The notes: generated by a model not told the origin, from the sequence alone. Positions 53,646-62,493 are shown, counted from the first letter of the stretch. The stretch: 64,000 nt of DNA from an uncultured Spirochaetaceae bacterium (GCA_944389065.1 CALXKZ010000074.1:1-64000), one strand, 5' to 3'. Made by a program: numbers and translations.

Positions 53646-53663
53646 ATCAAAACACCGGAATCA

Positions 53664-54668
53664 TCACTCAGTTCTGCAGCTGACGATGAAATCAAGGAAA
53701 TCCTCGGCATCATTCTGTGCTGCGAACTCAGTCCAGTATGGTGTGAAAAGATCGATAAGCTTATCTGCATCCGAAAGCTCGATGATCTCACAGTTCTGCT
53801 CTCTGAGAAGCTCAATATAGTGATCCTCAGAATTCTTTACTTCATCTCTGAGGGCAGCTGTTGCTTCATCCATGGCTCTCTGGATTATTCCCTGATCCTC
53901 TTCAGAAAGACTATCCCAGAGCATCTCGCTTATTACAGGAGCATTGGCTGTGAAGATATGGCGTGTCATAATCACATATTTGCCAAGATTGTAGAATGAC
54001 TGAGAATATATTGCTTCTGTAGTTGTCTCCATGCCATCTACAATGCCTGTCTGCATTCCTGAATATGTATCTCCCCATGGTATGACAGTCGGATTCGCTC
54101 CAAGAAGCTCGAACATCTCAAGGTAGTTATCGAGTCCAGGGGATCTGAATTTCACGCCCTTGAAATCCGATATCTGCCTGATAGGTTTTGTAGAGCACAT
54201 ATTGCGGAAGCCATTCCACCACCAATCGAGAACACGGATGTTGTACTCATCAGCCAGGCGCTCTGTCAGTTCCGCTGCATATTCGCTGTCGAATACCTTC
54301 TCTGCCTGATCCCAGCTATCGATCATCATTGGAAGCGAAGGAAGACTATATGCAGGTATATAATCGATCAGATTGGCATTATCGATGATGCACATATCCA
54401 TTATTCCGAGGGATACATTCGTTGTAAGATCGGTCATATTGCCAAGCTGGCCAGCAGGGTAAACCGTCACATTGATTCTGCCCTCAGAGTACTCCTTCAC
54501 TTTTTCTGCGAACATCTCTGAATATCTGTGGATCGGCTGATCAACAGAGTTCTCATGTGCAAGCTTTATCTCAATCGGACCAGATTTGGCAGAGCTCTCG
54601 CCTGATCCGCTGGCAAAGCAGAGACCAGCTGCTAACAATACGATCAGAATAACCATTCCTTTTTTCAT
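53664..54668 (-). CDS. dctP: TRAP transporter solute-binding protein (DctP)
   Basis: A 334-residue periplasmic binding protein of the DctP family. The signal peptide ends near CFAS. Family regions are IKLAHENSVDQPIHRYSEMF (about 34-53), VKFRSPGLDNYLEMFELLGA (about 170-189), with the arginine that normally binds a carboxylate, and GDTYSGMQTGIVDGMET. The arginine implies an acidic ligand (uronate, aldonate or sialic-type), although neighbouring genes suggest a neutral sugar route. The ATG follows AAGGAG. Confidence 0.92.
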   Translation of the reverse strand: MKKGMVILIVLLAAGLCFASGSGESSAKSGPIEIKLAHENSVDQPIHRYSEMFAEKVKEYSEGRINVTVYPAGQLGNMTDLTTNVSLGIMDMCIIDNANLIDYIPAYSLPSLPMMIDSWDQAEKVFDSEYAAELTERLADEYNIRVLDWWWNGFRNMCSTKPIRQISDFKGVKFRSPGLDNYLEMFELLGANPTVIPWGDTYSGMQTGIVDGMETTTEAIYSQSFYNLGKYVIMTRHIFTANAPVISEMLWDSLSEEDQGIIQRAMDEATAALRDEVKNSEDHYIELLREQNCEIIELSDADKLIDLFTPYWTEFAAQNDAEDFLDFIVSCRTE

Positions 54669-54692
54669 TGCTATATCTCCTTTTCAAATGAA

Positions 54693-55961
54693 TTACATAA
54701 TCGACGGTATGAAGGTCGCGAGAGGCGGGAAGAACATCACAGCAATAGCCATAAGCACCATGATGATCACAAATGGCCATATCGCCTTGCAGCATCTGAC
54801 GATGTTGGAATCCTCGATTCCTGCGACAATGTAGAGGACCAATCCGACAGGAGGCGTCAATCCTCCGGTAGCAACTGCAAGTATGAATACCATTGCAAAG
54901 TGAAGGGATTCCATGCCGAATGCCTGAGCCATTGGCCAGAAAACCGGGACCATCATCAGGATGATAGCATTGGAATCTATGAACATCCCCATGACTACGA
55001 TGATGGCAACCATGATAATCATCATGACATACTTGCTACTCGTGAAAGCTGTCATGGCAGCCGTAAGCATCTGAGGAAGATTCTCATGGGTTGCTATGTA
55101 TCCAAGCAGATTCGCAAAGGATATGACAAGAACTGATACAACAGTTGCTTTCAGAGAAGCGAATATGCAGTCACGCAGCTTCTGGAGTGTAAGGCATCTT
55201 GTAATGAATCCGTATATAAGCCCATAGATCACGGCAAGAACACCTGCTTCTGTCGCAGTGACAACACCAAGAAGGATTCCTCCGATTATGATCAGAGGCA
55301 TCACAAGCCCTCCGGCAGCTCTGCCAAAGCATATAAGGACATTCTTCCAGCCTCCGAACGCCGTAGTCGGGATGCTATGCCGCTTTGCATAGATATAGCT
55401 GTAGATCATGTAGCATATGCCAAGCCCGATTCCAGGTATCACTCCGGCCATGAAAAGCTGTGCCACGGATATCGTTGTGACTCCAGAATACACAATCATC
55501 AGTATTGAAGGAGGGATTATAGGGCCAAGAACAGCACAAGCGGAGACCAGAGATACCCTGAACCCTTCATCGTACCCCGCCTTGCGTAGAGCCGGAAGCA
55601 TTATAGCGCCGATTGCAGATGCATCGGCATTGGCAGAACCGGAGATTCCAGCCATGAGCATGCCAGAAAGGGATGTTGTCTGGGCCAGTCCTCCAGGAAA
55701 CTGCCCTACAAGGGAGTCAGCAAGCTTTACAAGCTTTTCAGTGATTCCCGATTCATTCATTATATTCCCCGCAAGAAGGAACAATGGAATCGCCATGTAA
55801 GTGAAGCTGTCAAAGCTGACAAACAATCTCTGGACAAGCAGCAATGGACTGAAAGCTGGATCCATGAAAGCAGAGATGAAGGATGAGGCTCCGAAAGCGA
55901 AAGCAAGAGGAGTACCTATGAAAAGCAGGAACACGAAAATCACAACGAGAAGAAACAGCAT
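54693..55961 (-). CDS. dctM: TRAP transporter large permease (DctM)
   Basis: A 422-residue membrane protein with about 12 helices. FLLAGNIMNESGITEKLVKLAD and SGSANADASAIGAIMLPALRKAGY are the standard DctM motifs, with a second repeat NAIILMMVPVFWPMAQAFG. It uses the Na+ or H+ gradient to import the DctP-bound ligand. It begins four bases after dctQ. Confidence 0.95.
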   Translation of the reverse strand: MLFLLVVIFVFLLFIGTPLAFAFGASSFISAFMDPAFSPLLLVQRLFVSFDSFTYMAIPLFLLAGNIMNESGITEKLVKLADSLVGQFPGGLAQTTSLSGMLMAGISGSANADASAIGAIMLPALRKAGYDEGFRVSLVSACAVLGPIIPPSILMIVYSGVTTISVAQLFMAGVIPGIGLGICYMIYSYIYAKRHSIPTTAFGGWKNVLICFGRAAGGLVMPLIIIGGILLGVVTATEAGVLAVIYGLIYGFITRCLTLQKLRDCIFASLKATVVSVLVISFANLLGYIATHENLPQMLTAAMTAFTSSKYVMMIIMVAIIVVMGMFIDSNAIILMMVPVFWPMAQAFGMESLHFAMVFILAVATGGLTPPVGLVLYIVAGIEDSNIVRCCKAIWPFVIIMVLMAIAVMFFPPLATFIPSIM

Positions 55962-55965
55962 ATCA

Positions 55966-56457
55966 TCACCTCCTCTTTCCCATCAGATCTGGGATTTCGT
56001 TGACAATCCTTTCAATTGCATACAGTGCAAGAAGCCCTGAACCTACCGGGATTGCAAGATAGACTACATTCATCGGAATTCTTATTCCGACACCTAGTCC
56101 TGTGATCATCTTCGAAGACATGCGCATACAGAACTGGGAACCCCAGAAAACAAGGTAACAGGACATGAAAAGCACAAAGAGATCGGTTATGAAATCAAAC
56201 CATCTGCTTACTGAAATCCTCACCTTCTCATGGATAAGGGTGAAAGCCGCATTGGCTTTATCCCTATATACGACAGGCATGTAAAGAAGCATCGTCCATA
56301 CAAATAGATAACGGGCAACAAGTTCCGTCCAGGTTGTCGGAGAGTTGAATACATATCTTGAAACCACCTGCACAGCAACGAGAACCGTAAAGCATATCAC
56401 AAGACAGAAACATACCCATGAAAGGATCCTGCTTATGAAATCAAATACCTTTTTCAT
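55966..56457 (-). CDS. dctQ: TRAP transporter small permease (DctQ)
   Basis: 163 residues with four membrane helices, including the family pattern RYVFNSPTTWTELVARYLFVW (residues about 34-54). It forms the four-helix partner of DctM. Its start is three bases after the ROK gene, whose stop lies inside the GGAGG ribosome site. Confidence 0.92.
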   Translation of the reverse strand: MKKVFDFISRILSWVCFCLVICFTVLVAVQVVSRYVFNSPTTWTELVARYLFVWTMLLYMPVVYRDKANAAFTLIHEKVRISVSRWFDFITDLFVLFMSCYLVFWGSQFCMRMSSKMITGLGVGIRIPMNVVYLAIPVGSGLLALYAIERIVNEIPDLMGKRR

Positions 56458-56460
56458 TAC

Positions 56461-57372
56461 CTACCTCCTTATTCCCATTTCATGCAGCGCATAATTCGCA
56501 GCGCCCTGGATTGAGACAGCTTCAGGATTATCTATATGCTTTGAATCAATATTCCCTGCACCGAGTGCAGTGAGCTTTGAATTGAATTCAGGTCCGAAGA
56601 TTCCGAAGGAATTTGAGATCCTGCCACCGAATACACATGAATCAACCTCATACTCCTTAAGGATCGGAGCGACATTCTCCGCAAGTATCCTGCCCATCTC
56701 CTGATATGCACCGACAGCAGCAGCATCGCCTTTATCTGCCAGATCCCCTATCGCTTTCGCATCGAGCGCTGTCTCTGAACCTGTCTGGATGCTGTACAGT
56801 CTAGGGATACCCTTGCTGGCTATATAATCCTCAAGCGTAAGATCCTTGCAAGGTCTCCTGAACAGCCCGAATATGGGAACCCCGTATTCATCTGCTACAG
56901 GTCTTCCGTTTCTGACAATCCCGAAACCAAGGCCTGTGCCTATTATGAAACCTGCGATGCTCCGCCCTTCCATCCTCTCATTCAGCGCAGAGCCGAATAT
57001 GAGCGAGTGGGCATCATGCACAAAGCAAACAGGAGTTTCCCTGGCAATCACACCGGTTTTATGAAGATGGTCAGGGATGCTCTCTCCTTTTATCGATCTC
57101 CATTTATGGTCCATGCGGCTTATTCCTCTGTGGTAATCCAGTGGACCAGGACACGAGAATGCGACCGCTATCACTTCAGCATTCTGGCTCTCTGCCAGAG
57201 ATACGCCGAGTCTGACAATATCGGAAAAACTTGAAAGAAGCTCATCCCGGCCGGCCTCAGAATCGATTTTCACGAACTCAGGAGCACAAAGAAGATCAAG
57301 CGTATCCACATCAACAGGCGCTGCCTTGAAAGACTGTCCACCGGCATCAATTCCTATAACAGCTCTCTTCAT
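56461..57372 (-). CDS. ROK-family sugar kinase or regulator-like protein
   Basis: A 303-residue ROK protein. The N-terminal ATP-binding start GIDAGGQSFKAAPVD (7-21), the sugar-binding VCFVHDAHSLIFG (about 110) and the glycine-rich IIGTGLGFGIV (about 143-153) are in order. The usual ROK zinc motif (C-x-C-G-x-x-G-C) is replaced by FRRPCKDLTLEDYIASKGI, so the zinc site is reduced. There is no HTH, so it is likely a kinase acting on the imported sugar. It overlaps the PMI-like gene by four bases. Confidence 0.85.
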   Translation of the reverse strand: MKRAVIGIDAGGQSFKAAPVDVDTLDLLCAPEFVKIDSEAGRDELLSSFSDIVRLGVSLAESQNAEVIAVAFSCPGPLDYHRGISRMDHKWRSIKGESIPDHLHKTGVIARETPVCFVHDAHSLIFGSALNERMEGRSIAGFIIGTGLGFGIVRNGRPVADEYGVPIFGLFRRPCKDLTLEDYIASKGIPRLYSIQTGSETALDAKAIGDLADKGDAAAVGAYQEMGRILAENVAPILKEYEVDSCVFGGRISNSFGIFGPEFNSKLTALGAGNIDSKHIDNPEAVSIQGAANYALHEMGIRR

Positions 57373-59189
57373 ATGGACTCCTTCACCTGAACCTTGTAGA
57401 CGACCACTGGCTGCTGTCCATCATTGATGATTTCATATTCGCCGATATCATTCGGAACAACGACGATATCAAGATAATCCAGATGGTAGCAGAGCTCAGG
57501 GTTCTTTACTGATCTGACCGTTACCTTCTCTCCATCCACAAGAGCAAGTACATGGAATCTGTCCTTCACATTGCCCTGGCATCTTTTCTCGAATCTAAGC
57601 TGACGGCAGCTGTAATAGACGAGAGGGTCTTCTCCTACGAGATACTCCTGCCATCCATCTCCGGAATCAATGAGCTTCGGAGCGGTGCAGAGTCTGGCAT
57701 CCACAAAAGCTGAATCACGCTCATGTGCAAGAACCTGTCTGCCATAATAGCTGTGGATAGGACGGGGCTTGCCATCAAGATCGAGCCTGAGGTAATCATA
57801 AAGCTTGAAGGTATATGAACCGACTGTCAGCGAACCGATCTCGAGTATGACCTGATCCCGTCCTGAAGCATGGATCGTTCCTCCAGGGATCAGGAACTGC
57901 TTTCCAGGAATGGACTGGATTGAATTCACATATTCATCATAAGCAATAGTAGTCCCTTCCTTTTCGGACTTCTCGACAAGAGACAGGAACTCTTCCACCT
58001 TGCTGCTGTCCTTGAAACCACAGTAGGTTTTAGCCCCATGCCCTGTCGCAACGATATAGTATCCCTCATCCTGCGTTCCATGCTCTCCGAAATGGGACAT
58101 GCAGTACTCTTTGGGAGGATGGCACTGGATACTCATATTCCCAGATGAATGGAAGGTGTCATCATAATTGAACCTTATCGGGAAGTAGCCATCAAAAACC
58201 TCTTTGATATGCTCTCCCATTATCTCCTTGCCTGCCATCTGGACAAATGTGTAATAAGGTATATCGATGATATGATGTCCCAGATCAATCAGAATCGAAA
58301 CCTCAAGAGGAATAAGGTCAAATACCCATGCTATATTGCGGAAAACATCCGGAAGCTTTCTGACATTCCTGACATAGTGCCCGCCCCATACCCCTTCGAT
58401 ATAGACAGGTTTGCACCTGAAAGGCTGCTTTGCAAGTGACTTTGCAATTGCTGTAAAGCCATCAAAAGGAATCATCGCATAGGTATCATCATGATCAGAA
58501 GCTACGTACCAGCTGAGCTTCCCAGAATCGATAAGAGCTCTCCTGAGATGAACTGCCAGTTCAAGATCGATATAGTAAATCCGTCTCTGCACGAGCTTCA
58601 GCGTCAGATCCTTTCCCTGCCCTATGGTCCTGTATCTTCCGCCGATAGTGCGCAGCATTATCACTTTCGGAGTTACATCAAGGAATATCACTGTATCGAT
58701 ATAAGACCAGAGGACCTCTGCTGCAGAGCCCTGCCCGATAAGAACAGCCACGGTTCCGGAAGAATGGATTTCCTCAAGATGCTTTTTAAGAGCTTCAAGC
58801 TTATCCTGATCGAATATGGTCTCATACTTCCCTTTATAGAGCTTTCCATACAGCAGCACAGGATCCTTTACCCTGTCTTCCGGGAGGTTCTCTTCAAACT
58901 GGGAATCCAGCTCGCTGCTTGTCTTATAGATTCCGCTTATATGTATGAACTCAACCGTATTGCCTTTGGCCGCAGCCAATTCCCGCACCGATGTCTCAAG
59001 TCTATCAAACTCAGCAGATGGACAGCCATCAATTGCAAATACGCCAGAAGAGGCAGAAAGCAATGAGGCAATCTTCTCCATCGCTGACTTATATGAGAAA
59101 ACAATGCCTTTTTCGATTCCGGGATCAAGAACAGGCTTATTGACTGGTTTAGGATCATCATATGGATGCGGATTAAACATGAAACTCAT
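57369..59189 (-). CDS. PMI-like cupin with an N-terminal degenerate kinase-like domain
   Basis: 606 residues. About residues 30-230 look like a P-loop kinase (uridine-kinase-like strands VAVLIGQGS, VIFLDVTP) but the P-loop is GCPSAEFDR without the GKS/T lysine. The C-terminal 350 residues are a class I mannose-6-phosphate isomerase fold with EGVWGGHYVRN, metal ligands in SIQCHPPKEYC, GEHGTQDEGYYI and IPGGTIHASG. It probably isomerises a sugar phosphate after the ROK kinase, or binds one as a sensor. First gene of the operon. The ATG follows GGAGG. Confidence 0.82.
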   Translation of the reverse strand: MSFMFNPHPYDDPKPVNKPVLDPGIEKGIVFSYKSAMEKIASLLSASSGVFAIDGCPSAEFDRLETSVRELAAAKGNTVEFIHISGIYKTSSELDSQFEENLPEDRVKDPVLLYGKLYKGKYETIFDQDKLEALKKHLEEIHSSGTVAVLIGQGSAAEVLWSYIDTVIFLDVTPKVIMLRTIGGRYRTIGQGKDLTLKLVQRRIYYIDLELAVHLRRALIDSGKLSWYVASDHDDTYAMIPFDGFTAIAKSLAKQPFRCKPVYIEGVWGGHYVRNVRKLPDVFRNIAWVFDLIPLEVSILIDLGHHIIDIPYYTFVQMAGKEIMGEHIKEVFDGYFPIRFNYDDTFHSSGNMSIQCHPPKEYCMSHFGEHGTQDEGYYIVATGHGAKTYCGFKDSSKVEEFLSLVEKSEKEGTTIAYDEYVNSIQSIPGKQFLIPGGTIHASGRDQVILEIGSLTVGSYTFKLYDYLRLDLDGKPRPIHSYYGRQVLAHERDSAFVDARLCTAPKLIDSGDGWQEYLVGEDPLVYYSCRQLRFEKRCQGNVKDRFHVLALVDGEKVTVRSVKNPELCYHLDYLDIVVVPNDIGEYEIINDGQQPVVVYKVQVKESI

Positions 59190-59236
59190 AATTCGTTCCT
59201 CCTGAATCCAGTGTAGAAACCTAAGAAAGAAATTTG

Positions 59237-59270
59237 CAATTAAAATTTTAAATTGAAAATATTTTTCAAT
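59237..59270. promoter_or_regulatory. Two overlapping dyads between the divergent operon and rpiR
   Basis: An AT-rich 120-bp gap holds a near-palindrome (59237-59255, arms CAATT/AATTG) and a perfect 8-3-8 dyad ATTGAAAA-TAT-TTTTCAAT (59252-59270). They share four bases. They are the likely binding sites of the RpiR protein. Confidence 0.6.
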
Positions 59271-59368
59271 ATTTATTTTTTCTTGTATGGATTATTCCAT
59301 CATATATAATGAATAACATCATAATTAACAGAAGCAAAAAGGTACAATTTTTCAGAAGAGGGGATAAT

Positions 59369-60214
59369 ATGGTACTTTTTCCAATAGTTGACAACTATGA
59401 TCTGCTAACAAAAACCGAGAAAGCAGTAGCCGATTACATAATTGCGAACCCCACTGATGCATTCTCTCTCAATGCATCTGAACTTGCAGAAAGGACCCAC
59501 TCCTCCCCTGCTACAGTCGGACGGTTTTCCAAGAAGATAGGTTTTGACAGCTACGTTGAGGCAAAAATCAGGATGATGAGCCTCACGGATCCTGTCCCCG
59601 ATACACCAAGCCAGAGCAGAAGCCTTTTCATCGAGAAGAATGATTCATATCAAAGCTGTGCCAAGAAACTTCTATCCCAGATCACGAATGTCTGTGTAAG
59701 TGCGATGAACATACTTGATTACACAGCCCTGGAAAGAACGATCTCCGCACTGCTGGTATCGAATAATATCTATTTAGCGGGAATCGGCGCTTCTTCCGTG
59801 ATTGTCCAGGATCTGAATCTCAAGCTTATCAGGCTGCAGAAGAAGACACACTACAGCCGCGATTATCATGTGAACCTGCTGGAAGCAAAGACTGCCCAGA
59901 AGAAAGATGTCCTCCTGGCGTTCTCCTATTCCGGACACTCCAAAGTCGTACTGGAAACAGTGAGAACCGTCAATGAGCAGGGAGCACTGACGATTGCGGT
60001 AACTGGATCGGCCAATACACCACTTGCCAAAGCCGCAGATATCGTGCTCTGCTCTCCCGCCCTGGAACAGAGCACCAGAATCGGGGCTGTCAGTTCCCAC
60101 TATTCCCAGCAGTTCATTGCAGATCTGATTTTTCTTGGAATGATAACCCATCTTTATGACGAAGCGGATTCAATGATAACAAGCGCGGCAGAGACTATAG
60201 GGAGGGTCAGATGA
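59369..60214 (+). CDS. RpiR-family transcriptional regulator of the sugar locus
   Basis: 281 residues. The N-terminal HTH_6 domain (YDLLTKTEKAVADYI and SPATVGRFSKKIGF) is followed by a SIS sugar-phosphate-binding domain (about 130-255) with LAFSYSGHSKVVLETV and ITVAVTG-like strands. It probably senses a phosphosugar made by the ROK/PMI pathway. I chose the ATG at 59369, preceded by AGAGGGG, rather than one 20 codons upstream that adds only basic, non-conserved residues. It overlaps the next gene by four bases. Confidence 0.87.
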   Translation: MVLFPIVDNYDLLTKTEKAVADYIIANPTDAFSLNASELAERTHSSPATVGRFSKKIGFDSYVEAKIRMMSLTDPVPDTPSQSRSLFIEKNDSYQSCAKKLLSQITNVCVSAMNILDYTALERTISALLVSNNIYLAGIGASSVIVQDLNLKLIRLQKKTHYSRDYHVNLLEAKTAQKKDVLLAFSYSGHSKVVLETVRTVNEQGALTIAVTGSANTPLAKAADIVLCSPALEQSTRIGAVSSHYSQQFIADLIFLGMITHLYDEADSMITSAAETIGRVR

Positions 60215-61035
60215 TTGCACTTGATAACGGAATGATCAGAGTTGAGATAGATGACAGGAGCGCATACAGAGGGACGAGATTCGACCATACCCTCCTGATT
60301 TCCCAAGTCTGTCTCAAAGGGCATACCTTTCTGGGCATAGAGAGAACACCTGCAGGAACAGGCACTGGAGGCAGGGGGCTTTACTCAGGATGGCTATGGA
60401 AAAAGCAGATGCATCATAATGGCGCATATCCTATGCCTGGAATCGGATGGCTTGATGTTCCATGCCACAGTGAATACTCAATCAGGGAGAATTACCCATA
60501 CAGGCCAGCCTCCTTCAGAACAATCAGCAGATCAGACACGGATATTGCAATTGAATCATCGATGGAGGGGTTCTGCAGAGTAATCCGGCAGGCGGCAATC
60601 GAGGATGCTTCGCTTACCATCACCACAACGCTTTTCAATGATTCACCAGAAGCATTTGATATAGAAGAGTACTGCCATGATTTCTTCATGTTCGGCAATC
60701 AGGAAATAAATGAGGATTATAAAGTCAGGTTCTCATCCATTCCTGCCGTGAAGATGGTAAGGGGAAGGATAGGGCTTAAAGATAAAGAGTATTCTCCTCT
60801 TGAGTTTGATGAGGATCTGGGAACAATAGCATTCAGCATAGATGAAGGGATGCCTGATACGACGGAAATCAGGAAAGGCAGATGTGCTGTTTCAATAACA
60901 GAAGGCAGAAAACCCTCCAGAAGCTATCATTGGATATCCAGAGCAGCATTATGCCCAGAGTCATATCAGTCATTGCTTCTGAAGCCTGGGGAAAGCGGAG
61001 CATTCAGCAGGATCTTCACATTCCATGCAGAATAG
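60211..61035 (+). CDS. Aldose 1-epimerase (mutarotase)-like protein
   Basis: 274 residues with the beta-sandwich pattern of galactose-mutarotase-like proteins. Early YRGTRFDHTLLISQV, central GIGWLDVPC, and late HDFFMFGNQEINEDYKV followed by a C-terminal W-rich strand fit the superfamily. Such proteins interconvert sugar anomers or bind sugars. Coupled to rpiR (ATGA) and divergent from the TRAP operon, it probably handles the same sugar. Its stop is three bases from the convergent pentapeptide gene. Confidence 0.7.
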   Translation: MIALDNGMIRVEIDDRSAYRGTRFDHTLLISQVCLKGHTFLGIERTPAGTGTGGRGLYSGWLWKKQMHHNGAYPMPGIGWLDVPCHSEYSIRENYPYRPASFRTISRSDTDIAIESSMEGFCRVIRQAAIEDASLTITTTLFNDSPEAFDIEEYCHDFFMFGNQEINEDYKVRFSSIPAVKMVRGRIGLKDKEYSPLEFDEDLGTIAFSIDEGMPDTTEIRKGRCAVSITEGRKPSRSYHWISRAALCPESYQSLLLKPGESGAFSRIFTFHAE

Positions 61036-61038
61036 GCG

Positions 61039-61659
61039 CTAGGCTCTTATATCTGCGCCTTTGCCTCTTATCAAGGTAACAGCCTGATTGATATCAAGCT
61101 TTGCTCCCTGTATTTCAGAAAGATCCTCAGAGAGAGCGATGCCATCGATTGAACTATCTGCCAGACTGAGGCCTATGAGACTTGTCCTTATGAATGAAAC
61201 AGAGGAAAGGACTGATTTCTCTATCGCCGATGCTGAGACTTTCATGCCTGAAAAAGATGATGCTGTGAAATCTGAAGAGATAAAAAGAGAATCCATCATC
61301 GAGGACTCATCAAACGATGAATAGCGGCATATGCAGTTCTCCATCCGCACCCTCCTTATCCGGCACCCTGAAAGATGTATCCCCGTAAGCTTTGATGATA
61401 TGAATGAGACATTGGATAGAAGGCATTCAGAGAAATCGGCCCCTGAGAGATCAACGCCATCAAAGACAACATCTGTGAAGGCACCACCTCTGAAAGAGAC
61501 TGCAGACATATCCGAAGAGCGGATTGCAGAAGAACGCAGGATACAGCCAGTGAAATTCTCTGAACCGAATGATGCATTCTCAATCTCAAAGCCCTCTGCC
61601 TCCATATCAGAGGAAAATGCGGAGAGAAGCTCAGCGGGAATGCCTGTCCTTGAGGACAT
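61039..61659 (-). CDS. Pentapeptide-repeat-like protein
   Basis: 206 residues made largely of five-residue repeats with central F, L or M and small polar neighbours (for example DLSGADFSECLLSNVSF). They run from about residue 30 to 170 and imply a right-handed quadrilateral beta-helix. The first 20 and last 30 residues are not repetitive. Some family members mimic DNA and shield gyrase, but most have no known role. It overlaps hisIE by 29 bases with AGAGG before the ATG. Confidence 0.82.
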   Translation of the reverse strand: MSSRTGIPAELLSAFSSDMEAEGFEIENASFGSENFTGCILRSSAIRSSDMSAVSFRGGAFTDVVFDGVDLSGADFSECLLSNVSFISSKLTGIHLSGCRIRRVRMENCICRYSSFDESSMMDSLFISSDFTASSFSGMKVSASAIEKSVLSSVSFIRTSLIGLSLADSSIDGIALSEDLSEIQGAKLDINQAVTLIRGKGADIRA

Positions 61660-62239
61660 CTATAACCTCTGAAAGAGTAGTATCCTTCTGTGCCAGAAGA
61701 ACCAGGAAATGATAGACAAGATCCGCGGCCTCGCCCAGGAACAGCTCCTTATCATTATCCTTTGCCTCGATAACAAGCTCTACAGCTTCCTCTCCTACCT
61801 TCTGTGCGATCTTGTTCAGCCCTCTTGAGAAAAGATGGTTTGTGTAAGAGCCTTCTACAGGATTGGATCTCCTGTCACGGATCACTGACTCAAGATAGAA
61901 AAGGAACTCAGGAGATGAGATCTCAGATGGTTCATTCTCCTCCCCGAAGCATGTATCGGCACCTGTGTGGCAGACAGGACCGGAGGGAATTGCTTTGACA
62001 AGAAGCGTGTCTCCATCGCAGTCTGCAAGGATTTCTCTGAGCTGGAGGAAGTTCCCGCTTGTCTCCCCTTTTGTCCATATTCTGTTTCTGGATCTTGAGA
62101 AGAATGTGACAAGGCCACGATCAAGAGTCAGCCTGTACGCTTCCTCATTCATATAGCCAAGCATCAGAACCTTTCTTGTAACTGCATCCTGTACCACAGC
62201 AGGAACCAATCCGCCACCCTTTTCAAAATCAATAGTCAT
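61631..62239 (-). CDS. hisI: Bifunctional histidine biosynthesis protein HisIE
   Basis: A 202-residue fusion. Residues 1-110 are phosphoribosyl-AMP cyclohydrolase, with FSRSRNRIWTKGETSGN and zinc/metal ligands in DCDGDTLLVK and GPVCHTGADTCF. Residues 112-200 are phosphoribosyl-ATP pyrophosphatase, with KIAQKVGEEAVELVIEAKD and EAADLVYHFLVLL. Together they carry out steps 2 and 3 of histidine synthesis. No other his gene is in the window. The ATG follows GAGGAG. Confidence 0.95.
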   Translation of the reverse strand: MTIDFEKGGGLVPAVVQDAVTRKVLMLGYMNEEAYRLTLDRGLVTFFSRSRNRIWTKGETSGNFLQLREILADCDGDTLLVKAIPSGPVCHTGADTCFGEENEPSEISSPEFLFYLESVIRDRRSNPVEGSYTNHLFSRGLNKIAQKVGEEAVELVIEAKDNDKELFLGEAADLVYHFLVLLAQKDTTLSEVIDVLKDRHSR

Positions 62240-62273
62240 TCAGAACTCCTCAGATTATCAAGAACCCCGGTCC

Positions 62274-62407
62274 CCGGACATCCTTAAGGATGAATCAGGA
62301 AGAATATACTGATATTAGTCTGATTCCATACCCTAAAGTCAACCCATGGCATGGATTACATCCCACGTCTTAAGATCAGCTCCATTCCATCGGAAAGGGA
62401 TGTCCGG
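62274..62407. repeat. Inverted repeat enclosing 114 bp upstream of hisIE
   Basis: Perfect 10-bp arms CCGGACATCC (62274-62283) and GGATGTCCGG (62398-62407). The enclosed segment has no gene. It contains possible promoter words for hisIE (TTGACT on the minus strand). The arms could fold in RNA from either strand. Confidence 0.55.
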
Positions 62408-62421
62408 AATAGCTGCTATAT

Positions 62422-62469
62422 ATTTTTAGCAATATCTATCCGGCGCATATATTGATTTTTAGCAATATC
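62422..62469 (+). repeat. Two direct repeats upstream of tRNA-Leu
   Basis: ATTTTTAGCAATATC occurs at 62422-62436 and again at 62455-62469, 33 bp apart (about three helical turns). The second copy lies in the tRNA promoter region, where TTGATT and TATGAT are 18 bp apart. Confidence 0.6.
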
Positions 62470-62493
62470 CTAGTTTATGATGCCTATATCATT

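Noticed and set aside
62240-62400. T-box or his-leader attenuator before hisIE
   Set aside because: A GGGGACCGGGG run resembles part of a T-box, but the conserved T-box core, a histidine-rich leader peptide and a proper terminator/antiterminator pair are absent.
62422-62469. CRISPR array
   Set aside because: Only two 15-bp copies with an 18-bp gap, with no cas genes and no further units.
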